DNA from: Niastella vici
Lineage (GTDB): Bacteria > Bacteroidota > Bacteroidia > Chitinophagales > Chitinophagaceae
Reading direction: 5' to 3'
Length of the DNA: 64,000 nt
Assembly: GCF_002077945.1 (NCBI RefSeq)
Contig: NZ_LVYD01000042.1
Span: 1 to 64,000, forward strand
How positions within the stretch are numbered: the first letter of the stretch is position 1; the number at the start of each line of letters is the position of its first letter. Shown piece by piece: positions 9,185 through 17,203 of the stretch. Position numbers and translations under genes: made by a program. The notes below the pieces were generated by a model that ran no database searches, was not told the origin of the DNA, and was given only the letters and a program-made list of their open reading frames with translations.

Positions 9185-9223
9185 TTCAAAAAGTATAATG
9201 CCTATCAGTTGATATCAGTTGCC

Positions 9224-9268
9224 CCCGACGTGTCGGGAGGTCCCCGGTTACCGGTAACTGGTAACCGG
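9224..9268. repeat. Two adjacent perfect hairpins between TPM genes
   Basis: CCCGAC-GT-GTCGGG occupies 9224-9237. CCGGTTACC (9244-9252) and GGTAACCGG (9260-9268) form a second stem with a 7-nt loop that itself repeats GGTAAC. There is no U-run, so this is more likely an RNA processing or stability element than a simple terminator. Confidence 0.6.
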
Positions 9269-9279
9269 CAACAATTTTC

Positions 9280-9741
9280 TTACCTGCCAAACACCATATC
9301 GTCGGGTAATTCATTTTTATCGTTTACACGGTCGTAAGGGAAATGGGTTTTTAACGCCTCTCCCACATCAGTTATCACCGCTTCAAGGGCCTCGGCAGGC
9401 GCCGCATTTTGAAAATGCTTTGTCATTACCGACACTTCCTCGTTCCAGAATGCCTGCCCAACCTTCTCATGAATTCCCTGGTCGGCCATAATGGCAAACT
9501 GGTGATCTTTCATGGCAACGTATACCAATACCCCGTTACGGTCTTTGGTAGCATCCATTTTAAGACCCCAGAATATTTCTGCGGCCCTGTCGAGGGGATT
9601 AACAAACCGGCAGCGGCTTTCGGTATATACCCTTATTTCGCCGCTGGTTTGCTGTTCGGCCTGCCGAATGGCATTCACGATGCGCTCCTGTTCCTCGCGC
9701 GTAAAAAATTCTTTCCTTTTTGAGAAGGGGAAAAATGCCAT
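9280..9741 (-). CDS. Small cytoplasmic TPM-domain protein
   Basis: The 153-residue protein has no signal peptide or membrane helix. After a short basic start (MAFFPFSKRKEFF) nearly the whole protein is one TPM domain, with TSGEIRVYTESRC near residue 32 and a later segment on acceleration of the domain's second half. This soluble subtype commonly follows lemA. Its start lies 10 bp after the lemA stop, so the two are almost certainly one transcript. The function is unknown. Confidence 0.85.
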   Translation of the reverse strand: MAFFPFSKRKEFFTREEQERIVNAIRQAEQQTSGEIRVYTESRCRFVNPLDRAAEIFWGLKMDATKDRNGVLVYVAMKDHQFAIMADQGIHEKVGQAFWNEEVSVMTKHFQNAAPAEALEAVITDVGEALKTHFPYDRVNDKNELPDDMVFGR

Positions 9742-9751
9742 GCAATTATTT

Positions 9752-10342
9752 TTAGAATTCTACTTTAGGAGCTTTTTCAGAACCTGCGTCAGCCGTGAAT
9801 CCTGTTTTTGTATGAAAACCGAACATACCGGCAAAGATGTTATTGGGAAAACGGCGAACAACCGAGTTGTAATCCTGTATGGCCAAGTTAAAGTCGTTAC
9901 GCGAAACCTTGATGCGGTTTTCGGTTCCTTCAATTTGAGCCTGCAGGTCCCTGAAGTTCTGTGTAGCCTGCAATTGCGGGTATTGTTCGGCAACCACCAG
10001 CAATTTATTCAATGCACCACCCAGCTGAGCTTGCGCCTGTTGAAATTCCTGAACCTTTTCAGGAGTAAGGTTATCGGCGTTTATATTTATTGAAGTTGCT
10101 TTTGCCCTTGCTTCAATTACTTTGGTCAGGGTTGTTTGTTCAAAATTGGCAGCGCCTTTTACGGTACTTACGAGGTTGGGTATAAGATCGGCACGGCGCT
10201 GGTAATCGCTCTGCACATTGTTCCACTTATTCTTTACACCTTCATCGAGGTTTACCATTCTGTTATAACCATTACATCCGCAACCACCTAAGATTAAAAT
10301 AAAGACCACCACAACGATTAGAACCAGATTACGAGATTTCAT
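9752..10342 (-). CDS. lemA: LemA family membrane protein
   Basis: The 196-residue protein has an N-terminal membrane helix or lipoprotein-type leader (VVVFILILGGCGCN) and then the conserved LemA helical core: NRMVNLDEGVKNKWNNVQ near residues 28-45, RADLIPNLVSTVKG, and later QLQATQNFRDLQ and ENRIKVSRNDFN. LemA proteins have a four-helix extracytoplasmic domain and no settled function. This is the first gene of a leftward cluster with four TPM genes; the lemA-TPM pairing is conserved across many phyla, which supports joint action in the envelope. Its promoter must lie in 10343-10544, shared with the divergent dehydrogenase gene, but I see no clear consensus box. Confidence 0.93.
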   Translation of the reverse strand: MKSRNLVLIVVVVFILILGGCGCNGYNRMVNLDEGVKNKWNNVQSDYQRRADLIPNLVSTVKGAANFEQTTLTKVIEARAKATSININADNLTPEKVQEFQQAQAQLGGALNKLLVVAEQYPQLQATQNFRDLQAQIEGTENRIKVSRNDFNLAIQDYNSVVRRFPNNIFAGMFGFHTKTGFTADAGSEKAPKVEF

Positions 10343-10544
10343 ATCTATTTAGAATTTAATTCTTATAAATGTACAATTTTTTGATACAATGTGCCTTTAA
10401 TTCATTTGAGTTACAAGCTGTTAACACCCCGGCAGCATTTATTGACCCTCTAACGCCCCCGGTGGCGATCACATTGTCAACATCGCCTTATTTTAGTCGT
10501 AGCGGCATGGTTTTCGTTACATCCTGGTTGTTAAATCTTATTTT

Positions 10545-11642
10545 ATGAAGCAAATGATCATTTACAGCGGTTTATGTATCGCGTTGCTTATCATGTGCTG
10601 CAACAAGAAAAAAGGGAACGACGATACCGCTACTTCAGCCGTACTCAAAGACAGCATTCTTACCAGCAAACTATCGCACCCCTGGGAAATTGTATGGGGC
10701 CCCGATAACTTCATCTGGATGACGGAACGCGGTGGTAAGCTGAGCCGGGTAAACCCGGCCACGGGCGCCGTTACAACCATTTTGACCATTGCCGAAGTGA
10801 GTGCCCAGGGCGAAGGCGGTTTGCTGGGAATGGCATTGCATCCCAACTTCGCCACTACCCCGCAGGTATTTGTTGCCTACGACTATATGAATGGCAGTAC
10901 TTACATCGAAAAGATAGTACGGTATACTTACAATGGTTCTACGCTTACCAGCCCGCAAATAATAATCGACAATATCAAAGCAGCGAGCATCCACAATGGT
11001 TGCCGCCTGTTGATTACGCCCGATCAAAAGTTATTTATCACTACCGGCGATTCCAATGATCAAACGCTGCCGCAAAACAAAAGCGCCCTCAATGGCAAGG
11101 TGTTACGACTGAACCTTGACGGTAGTATTCCTGCCGACAATCCAACACCCGGCAGTGCGGTCTGGAGCTTCGGCCACCGTAACCCGCAGGGACTGGTATT
11201 TGCCAATAACATCCTGTACAGTTCGGAGCACGGCCCCAGTTCAGACGACGAGATCAATATTATTGAAAAAGGCCGCAACTATGGCTGGCCCACAGTTATG
11301 GGATTTTGCAATACCAGCGCCGAACAAAGTTTTTGCAACGCCAATAACGTACGCGAACCGCTTTGGGCCTGGACGCCCACCATTGCACCCAGCGGACTTG
11401 ACTATTACGACAAGGACCAGATACCACAATGGAAACACTCGCTGTTGCTGGCGGTTTTAAAGGACAGCCGCCTGCTTCAATTGAAGCTGAATGCAGCCCG
11501 CACCGGTATCGATAGTGTTTTTGAATTCTACGTCAACAAATATGGCCGCATGCGCGATGTTTGTATTTCGCCCGAAGGGAAAGTATATGTTTGTACCGAT
11601 AACGGGGACGATGACAAGATCGTTGAAGTAAAGAAGAAATAA
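10545..11642 (+). CDS. PQQ-dependent sugar dehydrogenase (GSDH family) lipoprotein
   Basis: Probably oxidises sugars or related alcohols outside the inner membrane with pyrroloquinoline quinone; the actual substrate is not predictable. The 365-residue protein has a lipoprotein leader (MKQMIIYSGLCIALLIMCC), then a six-bladed beta-propeller of the glucose/sorbosone dehydrogenase type. Visible family motifs are HPWEIVWGPD (about 46), EGGLLGMALHP, FGHRNPQGL and SSEHGPSSDDEIN, with GRNYGWP in the last part. The His of HPWE and the Arg of GHRNPQ are in positions used for PQQ contact. No PQQ biosynthesis gene is in the window. It is transcribed divergently from lemA. Confidence 0.88.
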   Translation: MKQMIIYSGLCIALLIMCCNKKKGNDDTATSAVLKDSILTSKLSHPWEIVWGPDNFIWMTERGGKLSRVNPATGAVTTILTIAEVSAQGEGGLLGMALHPNFATTPQVFVAYDYMNGSTYIEKIVRYTYNGSTLTSPQIIIDNIKAASIHNGCRLLITPDQKLFITTGDSNDQTLPQNKSALNGKVLRLNLDGSIPADNPTPGSAVWSFGHRNPQGLVFANNILYSSEHGPSSDDEINIIEKGRNYGWPTVMGFCNTSAEQSFCNANNVREPLWAWTPTIAPSGLDYYDKDQIPQWKHSLLLAVLKDSRLLQLKLNAARTGIDSVFEFYVNKYGRMRDVCISPEGKVYVCTDNGDDDKIVEVKKK

Positions 11643-11669
11643 TTTATACACAGGCAGGCACAAATGATA

Positions 11670-11699
11670 AGCCCCGCTCAAAGGTTGGTGAACGGGGCT
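11670..11699. terminator. Hairpin between convergent genes
   Basis: AGCCCCG (11670-11676) pairs with CGGGGCT (11693-11699). It lies between the stop codons of the sugar dehydrogenase and the facing lipoprotein gene. The T-run is weak and interrupted, so termination in either direction is plausible but not certain. Confidence 0.55.
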
Positions 11700-11721
11700 C
11701 ATTCATTTATTTATAAACCGG

Positions 11722-12354
11722 TTATTGTTTCTTCAATGTAATGATCTGTACGGCGTGGTTTGTGGTCCTTTGTGTAAGACCCATGTTCAGCTCTACCTTA
11801 CTTTGGTCGACTGTCGCCCGCATGGTCATTGTATCGCCATTGAATGCCAGTTTGTAACCGCCGCCGGCCGACTGCGTAGTTCCGTTCGTTCCTACCGTGG
11901 TAAATACGCCGGAATTAACATAAATAGAATCGGCAGCAACCTTTTTATAAGTGGCCGATGTATTGGTTGACGGTATAACGGCTGAAATTGGCGCGTCAAG
12001 AGAATCGTCGAGTACACCGTTGGTATAAAAAAGCGCATGAGCTATTGCATCCATCGAATAACCGATATTGGTGCCGGTCATGGTAGAACCATCGAATTTG
12101 AGGGTACCGGTATTATTATCAGTTATATAATCGCTGGTGGTAACTGATGTGGCGTTATCGACGCCGTCGGTTATTTCAACAATTGAAGTGGTGATACCAT
12201 GCATGTTCAATAATTTCCAGGTTCCTTTTTCAGAACCGGTGCTGCCGGCATTGTTGGTACCGCCTAATGTATCTATGCTTTTTTCTTTTCCGCAGGAAAC
12301 GAGGAATAACAATACAATACTTCCGAGAAGCAGGAACGGGGTTTTATTTTTCAT
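11722..12354 (-). CDS. Lipoprotein of unknown function, paralogue of its neighbour
   Basis: The 210-residue protein has a lipoprotein signal peptide (LLFLVSC lipobox, Cys about 21). The mature part is rich in Thr, Ser, Asn and Gly and opens with a GTWKLLNMHG block, like lipocalin-type or beta-sandwich lipoproteins of Bacteroidota. It aligns along its length with the product of 12487-13137: GTW start, YKK-ADS motif, a GYKLAF/GCKLVF strand and a T-M-M ending. The two are a tandem duplication on the same strand with about 130 bp between. No function can be assigned. The terminator-like hairpin at 11670-11699 is on its downstream side. Confidence 0.75.
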   Translation of the reverse strand: MKNKTPFLLLGSIVLLFLVSCGKEKSIDTLGGTNNAGSTGSEKGTWKLLNMHGITTSIVEITDGVDNATSVTTSDYITDNNTGTLKFDGSTMTGTNIGYSMDAIAHALFYTNGVLDDSLDAPISAVIPSTNTSATYKKVAADSIYVNSGVFTTVGTNGTTQSAGGGYKLAFNGDTMTMRATVDQSKVELNMGLTQRTTNHAVQIITLKKQ

Positions 12355-12486
12355 TGTGCTATTTTAAAGTTTTGATTAGGGCAGAAAACTCACGCGCAAA
12401 AATACTATTTCGGCGTCATTAGTGCAATCCCTTATATGACAAACATGAGTGATTCGACGTTGCAGTTGTGGAAAACCATTAATTCC

Positions 12487-13137
12487 TCAGTTCTTTTGCA
12501 GGGTGGCCACCAATACGGCATGAATGGTGACTTTTGCCGGAATACCCTGGTAATCCTGCGTAGTGACCGTATCGTATACAATGGTCATTTTCATGGTATT
12601 GCCCGAAAACACCAGCTTGCAACCGCTTGGTGCGGAAGGCACCAGACCGCCGGTGAGCACATTCAGGAAGCCGCCATCCTGAAAATACAGCGAATCGGCG
12701 CCTATCTTTTTGTATCCCGAGGTAGCATTTTGAGCCGGAAGGGTCTGGTTCAGAGGTGTTGACAGGGAATCGAACAGTGACCCATTCATATAAACGAGGG
12801 TTTTGGCCGTGGTATTAACAGACATACTGATACCCGTGGCCGTCATATTAACGCTGTCGAATTTCACGGTTCCGGCATTATTCTGCGAAGTAAAATTGCT
12901 GGTGCTAATGCCTTTTATTGCCTGGCCGGCCTGGGAAAGTTCTGCGGTTTGAGACAGCGTGCCCTGAAGCGAGATAAAATTCCAGGTTCCCACTTCCGTA
13001 TTGGCCGTGTTGGGGATGGTATCGGCAGGTGTGGGACCGCCGGGGGGAGTAACATCGTTATTATGAATTTCCTTTTGACAGGAAGCCAGCGTGATCAAAA
13101 CGGCCAGAACGAACAGGAATGGGCAGTACTTTTTCAT
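12487..13137 (-). CDS. Lipoprotein of unknown function, paralogue of the next gene
   Basis: The 216-residue protein has a lipobox ITLASC near residue 20 (leader MKKYCPFLFVLAVLITLASC). A Pro/Asn/Asp linker precedes a beta-rich domain with the same landmarks as the 11722-12354 product (GTWNFISLQG, NNAGTVKFD, GYKKIGADSLYF). The open frame runs up to 13233, but the ATG at 13135-13137 places the lipobox correctly. The predicted site is the outer-membrane lipid surface. Its function is unknown. Confidence 0.75.
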   Translation of the reverse strand: MKKYCPFLFVLAVLITLASCQKEIHNNDVTPPGGPTPADTIPNTANTEVGTWNFISLQGTLSQTAELSQAGQAIKGISTSNFTSQNNAGTVKFDSVNMTATGISMSVNTTAKTLVYMNGSLFDSLSTPLNQTLPAQNATSGYKKIGADSLYFQDGGFLNVLTGGLVPSAPSGCKLVFSGNTMKMTIVYDTVTTQDYQGIPAKVTIHAVLVATLQKN

Positions 13138-13190
13138 AAATCCACAGTTTGTGATGACAAGAGTAATTACCGGGAAAACTATGCCATCCT

Positions 13191-13231
13191 TTAAAAAAGA
13201 AATGCCACGCCCAAAAGGTACGCGGCATTTC
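13191..13231 (-). terminator. Rho-independent terminator downstream of pgk
   Basis: On the minus strand GAAATGCC (13224-13231 side) pairs with GGCATTTC (13199-13206 side) and is followed by TTTTTT. It would stop leftward transcripts from gapA-pgk just before the lipoprotein gene. Confidence 0.8.
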
Positions 13232-13271
13232 ATCTGAAATATTATTATTTATTTTGGCCAGATGGAACTTA

Positions 13272-13322
13272 CCATGGCAAAATTTTCATTGGAATTAAGT
13301 CCTAATGAAAATTTTGCCATGG
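13272..13322. repeat. 51-bp near-perfect palindrome in the pgk 3' untranslated region
   Basis: Two perfect 19-bp arms (13272-13290 and 13304-13322; outer end CCATGGCAAAATTTTC) flank a 13-nt loop. The pairing continues imperfectly for about 12 bp beyond (AGATGGAAC against GGATGAAAC). It sits between the pgk stop codon and the terminator at 13191-13231. Confidence 0.85.
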
Positions 13323-13347
13323 ACGTTTCATCCTAAAATTAGTGAAC

Positions 13348-14547
13348 TTATTTTTTCACCGCGGCAATACCCGGTAATTCTTTTCCTTCAAAGAATTCGA
13401 GCATGGCGCCGCCGCCGGTACTAACGTAACTAACCTGGTCGGTATAACCAAACTGGTTAACTGCCGCCACAGAATCGCCGCCGCCTACCAGGGAGAAAGC
13501 GCCGTCCTGGGTAGCTTCGGCCACTGCGGTAGCAATGGCTTTTGTGCCATGTTGGAATTTATCCATCTCAAACACGCCCATTGGGCCGTTCCAGAGAATG
13601 GTCTTTGACCGTTTGATCACATTCGCAAACTGGGTGCAGGCGTTTGGGCCAATGTCGAGCCCCATCCAGTTATCAGGAATATTATTGCTGGGGGCGTTGG
13701 AAGTAAGGGCGTTGGCATCGAATTTATCGGCGATCACTGAGTCGGAAGGAAAATGCAGGCAAACGCCTTTGGCTTCCGCTTTTTTCAACAGTTCGCGGGC
13801 AGTATCGATGCGGTCGTCTTCGCAAAGGGAATTGCCAATGGCGCCACCCTGTGCTTTTTCAAACGTATAGGCCATACCACCGCCGATGATGATATCGGTT
13901 GCTCTTTCGAGCAGGTTTTCGATGATGAGGATCTTGTCACTTACTTTAGCGCCGCCAATGATGGCAGTGAATGGTTTTTCGGCATTGTTCATTACTTTTT
14001 CGGCGCTGGCCACTTCGCTTTCCATCAGCAAACCGAACATTCTTTTTTCGCGGGGGAAGAATTGTGCGATCACGGCAGTGGAAGCATGCGCGCGGTGCGC
14101 TGTGCCGAATGCGTCGTTCACATATACATCACCGAGTTTGCTTAACTTTTCAGCAAAAGCGGCGTCGCCTTTTTCCTCTTCTTTATAAAAACGCAGGTTT
14201 TCGAGCAACAGTACTTCACCGGGTTTTAATGCAGCAGCTTTGTCAACCGCATCTTTACCAATGCAATCACCGGCAAACTGTACGTTGATGCCACCCAACA
14301 ATTCAGAAATATGGCTTATCAGGTGTTTCAAAGAAGATTTTTCTTCGGGTCCTTCCTTGGGACGGCCGAGGTGGCTCATGAGTATTACGCTACCGCCGTC
14401 GCCCAGGATCTTTTTTATGGTTGGAACCGCCGCTTTTATGCGGGTATCGTCGGTAATGGCGAATGTTTTTTTGTCAAGCGGAACGTTAAAATCAACCCGG
14501 ATCAGTGCTTTCTGACCCTTGAAGTTATATTGGCTGAAAGTAGACAT
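13348..14547 (-). CDS. pgk: Phosphoglycerate kinase
   Basis: Cytoplasmic glycolytic enzyme that transfers phosphate from 1,3-bisphosphoglycerate to ADP. The 399-residue protein has family-standard length and motifs: [12 protein letters not shown] near residue 14, [24 protein letters not shown], and [11 protein letters not shown] in the nucleotide domain. It lies 138 bp downstream of gapA on the same strand, the usual glycolytic pairing. The intergenic RNA contains a 12-bp inverted repeat (14569-14650), which could set different levels for the two products. Confidence 0.98.
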   Translation of the reverse strand: MSTFSQYNFKGQKALIRVDFNVPLDKKTFAITDDTRIKAAVPTIKKILGDGGSVILMSHLGRPKEGPEEKSSLKHLISHISELLGGINVQFAGDCIGKDAVDKAAALKPGEVLLLENLRFYKEEEKGDAAFAEKLSKLGDVYVNDAFGTAHRAHASTAVIAQFFPREKRMFGLLMESEVASAEKVMNNAEKPFTAIIGGAKVSDKILIIENLLERATDIIIGGGMAYTFEKAQGGAIGNSLCEDDRIDTARELLKKAEAKGVCLHFPSDSVIADKFDANALTSNAPSNNIPDNWMGLDIGPNACTQFANVIKRSKTILWNGPMGVFEMDKFQHGTKAIATAVAEATQDGAFSLVGGGDSVAAVNQFGYTDQVSYVSTGGGAMLEFFEGKELPGIAAVKK

Positions 14548-14568
14548 GAAGAAGTGTTTTTAAAAAAG

Positions 14569-14650
14569 TTAACCACAAAGTTCATTGATAGCTAAGGGTG
14601 GCTTTAGAGTATCTCCAGGCATTACCCGCTGTCAACAGCTTTGTGGTTAA
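14569..14650 (-). repeat. Perfect 12-bp inverted repeat in the gapA-pgk intergenic RNA
   Basis: TTAACCACAAAG (14569-14580) and CTTTGTGGTTAA (14639-14650) enclose 58 nt. The arms would close a large stem-loop 22 nt upstream of the pgk start. There is no terminal T-run. Possible roles are RNA processing or attenuation. Confidence 0.7.
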
Positions 14651-14685
14651 TCAGGAATAGCTGAAACTAATCCTGCGGTTATTTA

Positions 14686-15726
14686 TTAAGCTTTTGCTTT
14701 TTCTTTTGCAGCGCCTTTATTGATCAGTTTTGCAAAATAGTTCACGGTGCGAACGAGTTGGCTTACATAGCTCATTTCGTTATCGTACCAGCTAACAGTG
14801 CGAACGAGTTGGGTATCGCCTACTGTTTGAACACGTGTTTGCGTACCATCGAATAAAGAACCGTAATGAATGCCAATGATATCGCTGCTTACAATTTCAT
14901 CTTCGGTATAACCAAAGCTTTCATTGCTTGCGCTTTTCATGGCTGCATTTACTTCTTCAACAGTTACTTTTTTGCTTAATACAGCGGTAACTTCAGTTAA
15001 AGAACCGGTAAGGGTTGGAACGCGTTGAGCAGAACCGTCTAATTTACCTTTCAGGTTAGGTAATACCAGGCCGATGGCTTTGGCAGCACCAGTGCTGTTA
15101 GGAACGATGTTTTGTGCAGCAGCGCGGGCGCGACGCAGGTCACCTTTTGGATGGGGTGCATCCTGGGTGTTCTGGTCGTTGGTATATGCGTGAATGGTGG
15201 TCATGAGACCGTTAACGATACCAAATTTTTCATCGAGCACCTGAGCCATAGGGGCCAAACAGTTGGTGGTACAGCTGGCGCAGCTGATCACTGTTTCGGT
15301 ACCATCGAGTATAGCGTGGTTAACATTGAACACGATAGTTTTGAGATCACCGGTTGCGGGTGCAGAGATCACTACTCTTTTAGCACCAGCGGTGAGGTGA
15401 GCTTCAGCTTTTGCTTTATCGGTGAAGAAACCTGTGCACTCCAGCACTACGTCTACATCATGCTCTTTCCAGGGAATTTCAGCAGGGTTCTTTTGGGCGT
15501 AAATTTTTACTTCATCGCCGTTTACTATAATAGAGTTGTCGGTGCTTTTTACTTCAGCGTCGAAACGACCCTGTGCGCTATCATATTTCAGGAGGTGGGC
15601 AAGTACTTTTGGACTTGTGAGGTCATTGATAGCGACTACATCGATGCCATCCATTTTATAAATCTGGCGATATACCAACCGGCCAATACGACCAAAACCG
15701 TTGATCGCCACTTTAACTGTGCTCAT
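14686..15726 (-). CDS. gapA: Glyceraldehyde-3-phosphate dehydrogenase, type I
   Basis: NAD-dependent oxidation and phosphorylation of glyceraldehyde 3-phosphate. The 346-residue protein has the Rossmann start [11 protein letters not shown] (residues 6-16) and the active-site block SCASCTTNC with catalytic Cys152. WYDNEMSY lies in the C-terminal half. It precedes pgk on the same strand. TACCTTAG just upstream of the start resembles a -7 box with one change, but no good -33 element is present at the expected spacing. Confidence 0.98.
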   Translation of the reverse strand: MSTVKVAINGFGRIGRLVYRQIYKMDGIDVVAINDLTSPKVLAHLLKYDSAQGRFDAEVKSTDNSIIVNGDEVKIYAQKNPAEIPWKEHDVDVVLECTGFFTDKAKAEAHLTAGAKRVVISAPATGDLKTIVFNVNHAILDGTETVISCASCTTNCLAPMAQVLDEKFGIVNGLMTTIHAYTNDQNTQDAPHPKGDLRRARAAAQNIVPNSTGAAKAIGLVLPNLKGKLDGSAQRVPTLTGSLTEVTAVLSKKVTVEEVNAAMKSASNESFGYTEDEIVSSDIIGIHYGSLFDGTQTRVQTVGDTQLVRTVSWYDNEMSYVSQLVRTVNYFAKLINKGAAKEKAKA

Positions 15727-15953
15727 GATCTGGATTTTTGTGTTAGTTAAAAATTGCGGGGGCTAAGGTACAATTTTGGTTGTAATTGGGTTGATGAAAT
15801 TTGTGGTTTAGGCTAAACTTATAGCTGACATTTGTTTATGAAACAATACCCTACTTTTTGAGGGGGCTTTTAAAGGAACCTGAAAGCAAATGGAAGCGAG
15901 CGGAAGAAAACGCGCAACAACAAGAAACCCGGCTAACATTCGTTAATGGGGAT

Positions 15954-16469
15954 ATGAGATATTTTTTGATGATGGTTTTGCTCCTGGCAAGTTCCTGCGG
16001 GTTGTATAGCCAGGGAAAGCGATGCACTTTTGCTTTTGAGTCGCTTATTTTGCCCGACAGCATAACCTCGCTGCAACTCCTTGATACCATAAAAAACATT
16101 CCATTAAAAGCATATAACCGGAAAGGCAGGATACCGCGTTTTATTAAAGAGGCATTAAATTGCTGGACGGGTGGCTTTGATATAGCGAATCCGGGTCATG
16201 CTTTCTATATCTCCGATGCGGTGGGATGGTGGCCTTTACCACATAGGCAATTAATGTATCTGGGATTAAGCGATCATTATATGTTAATGGCCTACAAACA
16301 TGGCGGCATTGGGTTTAATTGTCCGGTCATATTTATCAAATTTGACAATAAAAAGATCGTTTCAGTATGGTATTGGATGTGGTTTGATAAAGAAATGAAT
16401 ACAAAAGAGAACATATTACAAAGTTTAAAGAGATTTCCCGAATGGCCGAATCGCCATTACTTTCTTTAG
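15954..16469 (+). CDS. Exported protein of unknown function
   Basis: The 171-residue protein has a signal peptide (MRYFLMMVLLLASSCGLYSQ). An LASSC lipobox is possible, but SQG cleavage is equally likely. The mature domain is rich in aromatic residues: WTGGFDIANPGHAFYISD, VGWWPLPHRQLMYLG, VWYWMWFDKE. I do not recognise the family. The frame is open from 15858, but the upstream part is charged and would bury the signal peptide, so 15954 is chosen. It ends 14 bp before the first tRNA-Glu promoter. Confidence 0.65.
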   Translation: MRYFLMMVLLLASSCGLYSQGKRCTFAFESLILPDSITSLQLLDTIKNIPLKAYNRKGRIPRFIKEALNCWTGGFDIANPGHAFYISDAVGWWPLPHRQLMYLGLSDHYMLMAYKHGGIGFNCPVIFIKFDNKKIVSVWYWMWFDKEMNTKENILQSLKRFPEWPNRHYFL

Positions 16470-16490
16470 GGGCGACTCCCCCTACCTTTG
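16461..16490 (+). promoter_or_regulatory. Upstream promoter of tRNA-Glu
   Basis: TACCTTTG (16483-16490) is a perfect -7 box; TTTC (16461-16464) 18 nt upstream is an imperfect -33. It is the first of two tandem promoters, 90 bp before the second. Confidence 0.55.
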
Positions 16491-16549
16491 CGAGAGTATT
16501 GAGCAGAAGGATCTTTTTTGAAAAATATTTTGAAAGAAAGCGATTTTTT

Positions 16550-16580
16550 TTTGGTGAAATAAAGGCGATCCCTATCTTTG
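16550..16580 (+). promoter_or_regulatory. Proximal promoter of tRNA-Glu
   Basis: TTTG (16550-16553), a 19-nt spacer and TATCTTTG (16573-16580) match the consensus exactly. The mature tRNA begins 16 nt after the -7 box, leaving a very short 5' leader. Confidence 0.85.
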
Positions 16581-16595
16581 CACTCCCAAAAACGA

Positions 16596-16670
16596 GCCGC
16601 GTTCGTCTAAGGGCTAGGACACCACCCTTTCACGGTGGTGATACGGGTTCGAATCCCGTACGCGGTACCA
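16596..16670 (+). tRNA. tRNA-Glu (anticodon UUC)
   Basis: A complete cloverleaf can be drawn. The acceptor is GCCGCGT/ACGCGGT with a G-U first pair. The anticodon stem CCACC/GGTGG holds loop CTTTCAC with anticodon TTC at 16629-16631. The T-arm is GGGTTCGAATCCC, and the discriminator A plus CCA is encoded at the 3' end. A terminator follows at 16696. Its 3' end is echoed twice nearby (16735-16762 and 24600-24614). Confidence 0.95.
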
Positions 16671-16740
16671 GGAAATTCCAAAGAAACATACAAGGTCCCA
16701 GGCTGAAAAGTCTGGGATTTTTGTTTTTGGGGCCTACGGC
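16664..16740 (+). repeat. Direct repeat copy A (tRNA-Glu 3' end plus terminator)
   Basis: The stretch starting GGTACCAGGAAATTCC matches 24609-24676 with three mismatches over the first 58 bp and partial agreement beyond (GGGCCT). Together the two copies bracket the 8-kb respiratory-module block like attachment-site remnants. Confidence 0.7.
16696..16728 (+). terminator. tRNA-Glu terminator, member of a dispersed hairpin family
   Basis: TCCCAG (16696-16701) pairs with CTGGGA (16712-16717) around a loop GCTGAAAAGT, followed by TTTTTGTTTTT. The same core recurs at 24641, 31277 and 33611. Confidence 0.85.
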
Positions 16741-16762
16741 AGGTTTTCGAACCCGTGCGCGG
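16735..16762 (+). repeat. Degenerate copy of the tRNA-Glu T-arm and acceptor
   Basis: TACGGCAGGTTTTCGAACCC and the following GTGCGCGG resemble the tRNA's TACGGGTTCGAATCCC and GTACGCGG, with small insertions and one deletion. It lies 65 bp past the intact tRNA and cannot fold as a complete tRNA. Confidence 0.55.
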
Positions 16763-16775
16763 AAAGAGATGTTGG

Positions 16776-16831
16776 GGATCAGGTTGAAATTTTGGGGGAT
16801 TTAGGATCAGGTTGAAATTTTGGGGGATTTA
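16776..16831. repeat. Exact tandem duplication of a 28-bp unit
   Basis: The unit beginning GGATCAGGTTGAAATTTTGG occurs at 16776-16803 and again at 16804-16831 with no difference, immediately upstream of the transposase fragment. Perfect identity points to a recent event. Confidence 0.85.
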
Positions 16832-16874
16832 TTAGAAAGTAGTTGTTTTGCAGGCAATAAAACGGGTTTGAACA

Positions 16875-17159
16875 TTGGAAAAGGACAGGGAAAAAGAATT
16901 ATTAGGTTTTTTTTTACCATCAGGGACACTTGAATATTTTGATATAACTCATTTTGTAAAGGATAAGGAAGGCCTGGTATTGTTTTTAGAAGAAAAGAAT
17001 CTTCCACCTGCTGAGTACGCAGGCCAAACGCTTCACTCCAAAGGATTTTATCCGGAAGTCCGTGTACAAGACTTTCCGATTCGTGAAAACAAAGTAGAAT
17101 TAAGTATAAAGCGCCGCCGAGAAGGCCACTTCCCTGGAATCCCTGTGCCCTTTAAATAG
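16875..17159 (+). pseudogene. ISAon1-family transposase N-terminal region, truncated remnant
   Basis: The 94 residues match the small N-terminal protein of ISAon1-type insertion sequences: ELLGFFLPSGTLEYFDIT, a central LEEKNLPPAEYAGQ, SKGFYPEVRVQDFPIRENK and the basic KRRR block. After KRRR the expected continuation is replaced by a short unrelated end. The catalytic transposase frame that normally follows is absent; the next sequence is the tail of a leftward operon. It is therefore a decayed mobile-element fragment, lying just inside the tRNA-Glu end of the proposed island. Confidence 0.7.
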
Positions 17160-17203
17160 AAAATCAAAATAGAAAGATTTCCGCCGGTGGATCAGAGAGG
17201 TAG

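Noticed and set aside
10464-10487. GGCGAT-N12-ATCGCC dyad between lemA and the sugar dehydrogenase gene
   Set aside because: The arms are only 6 bp and nothing supports an operator; it could be chance.
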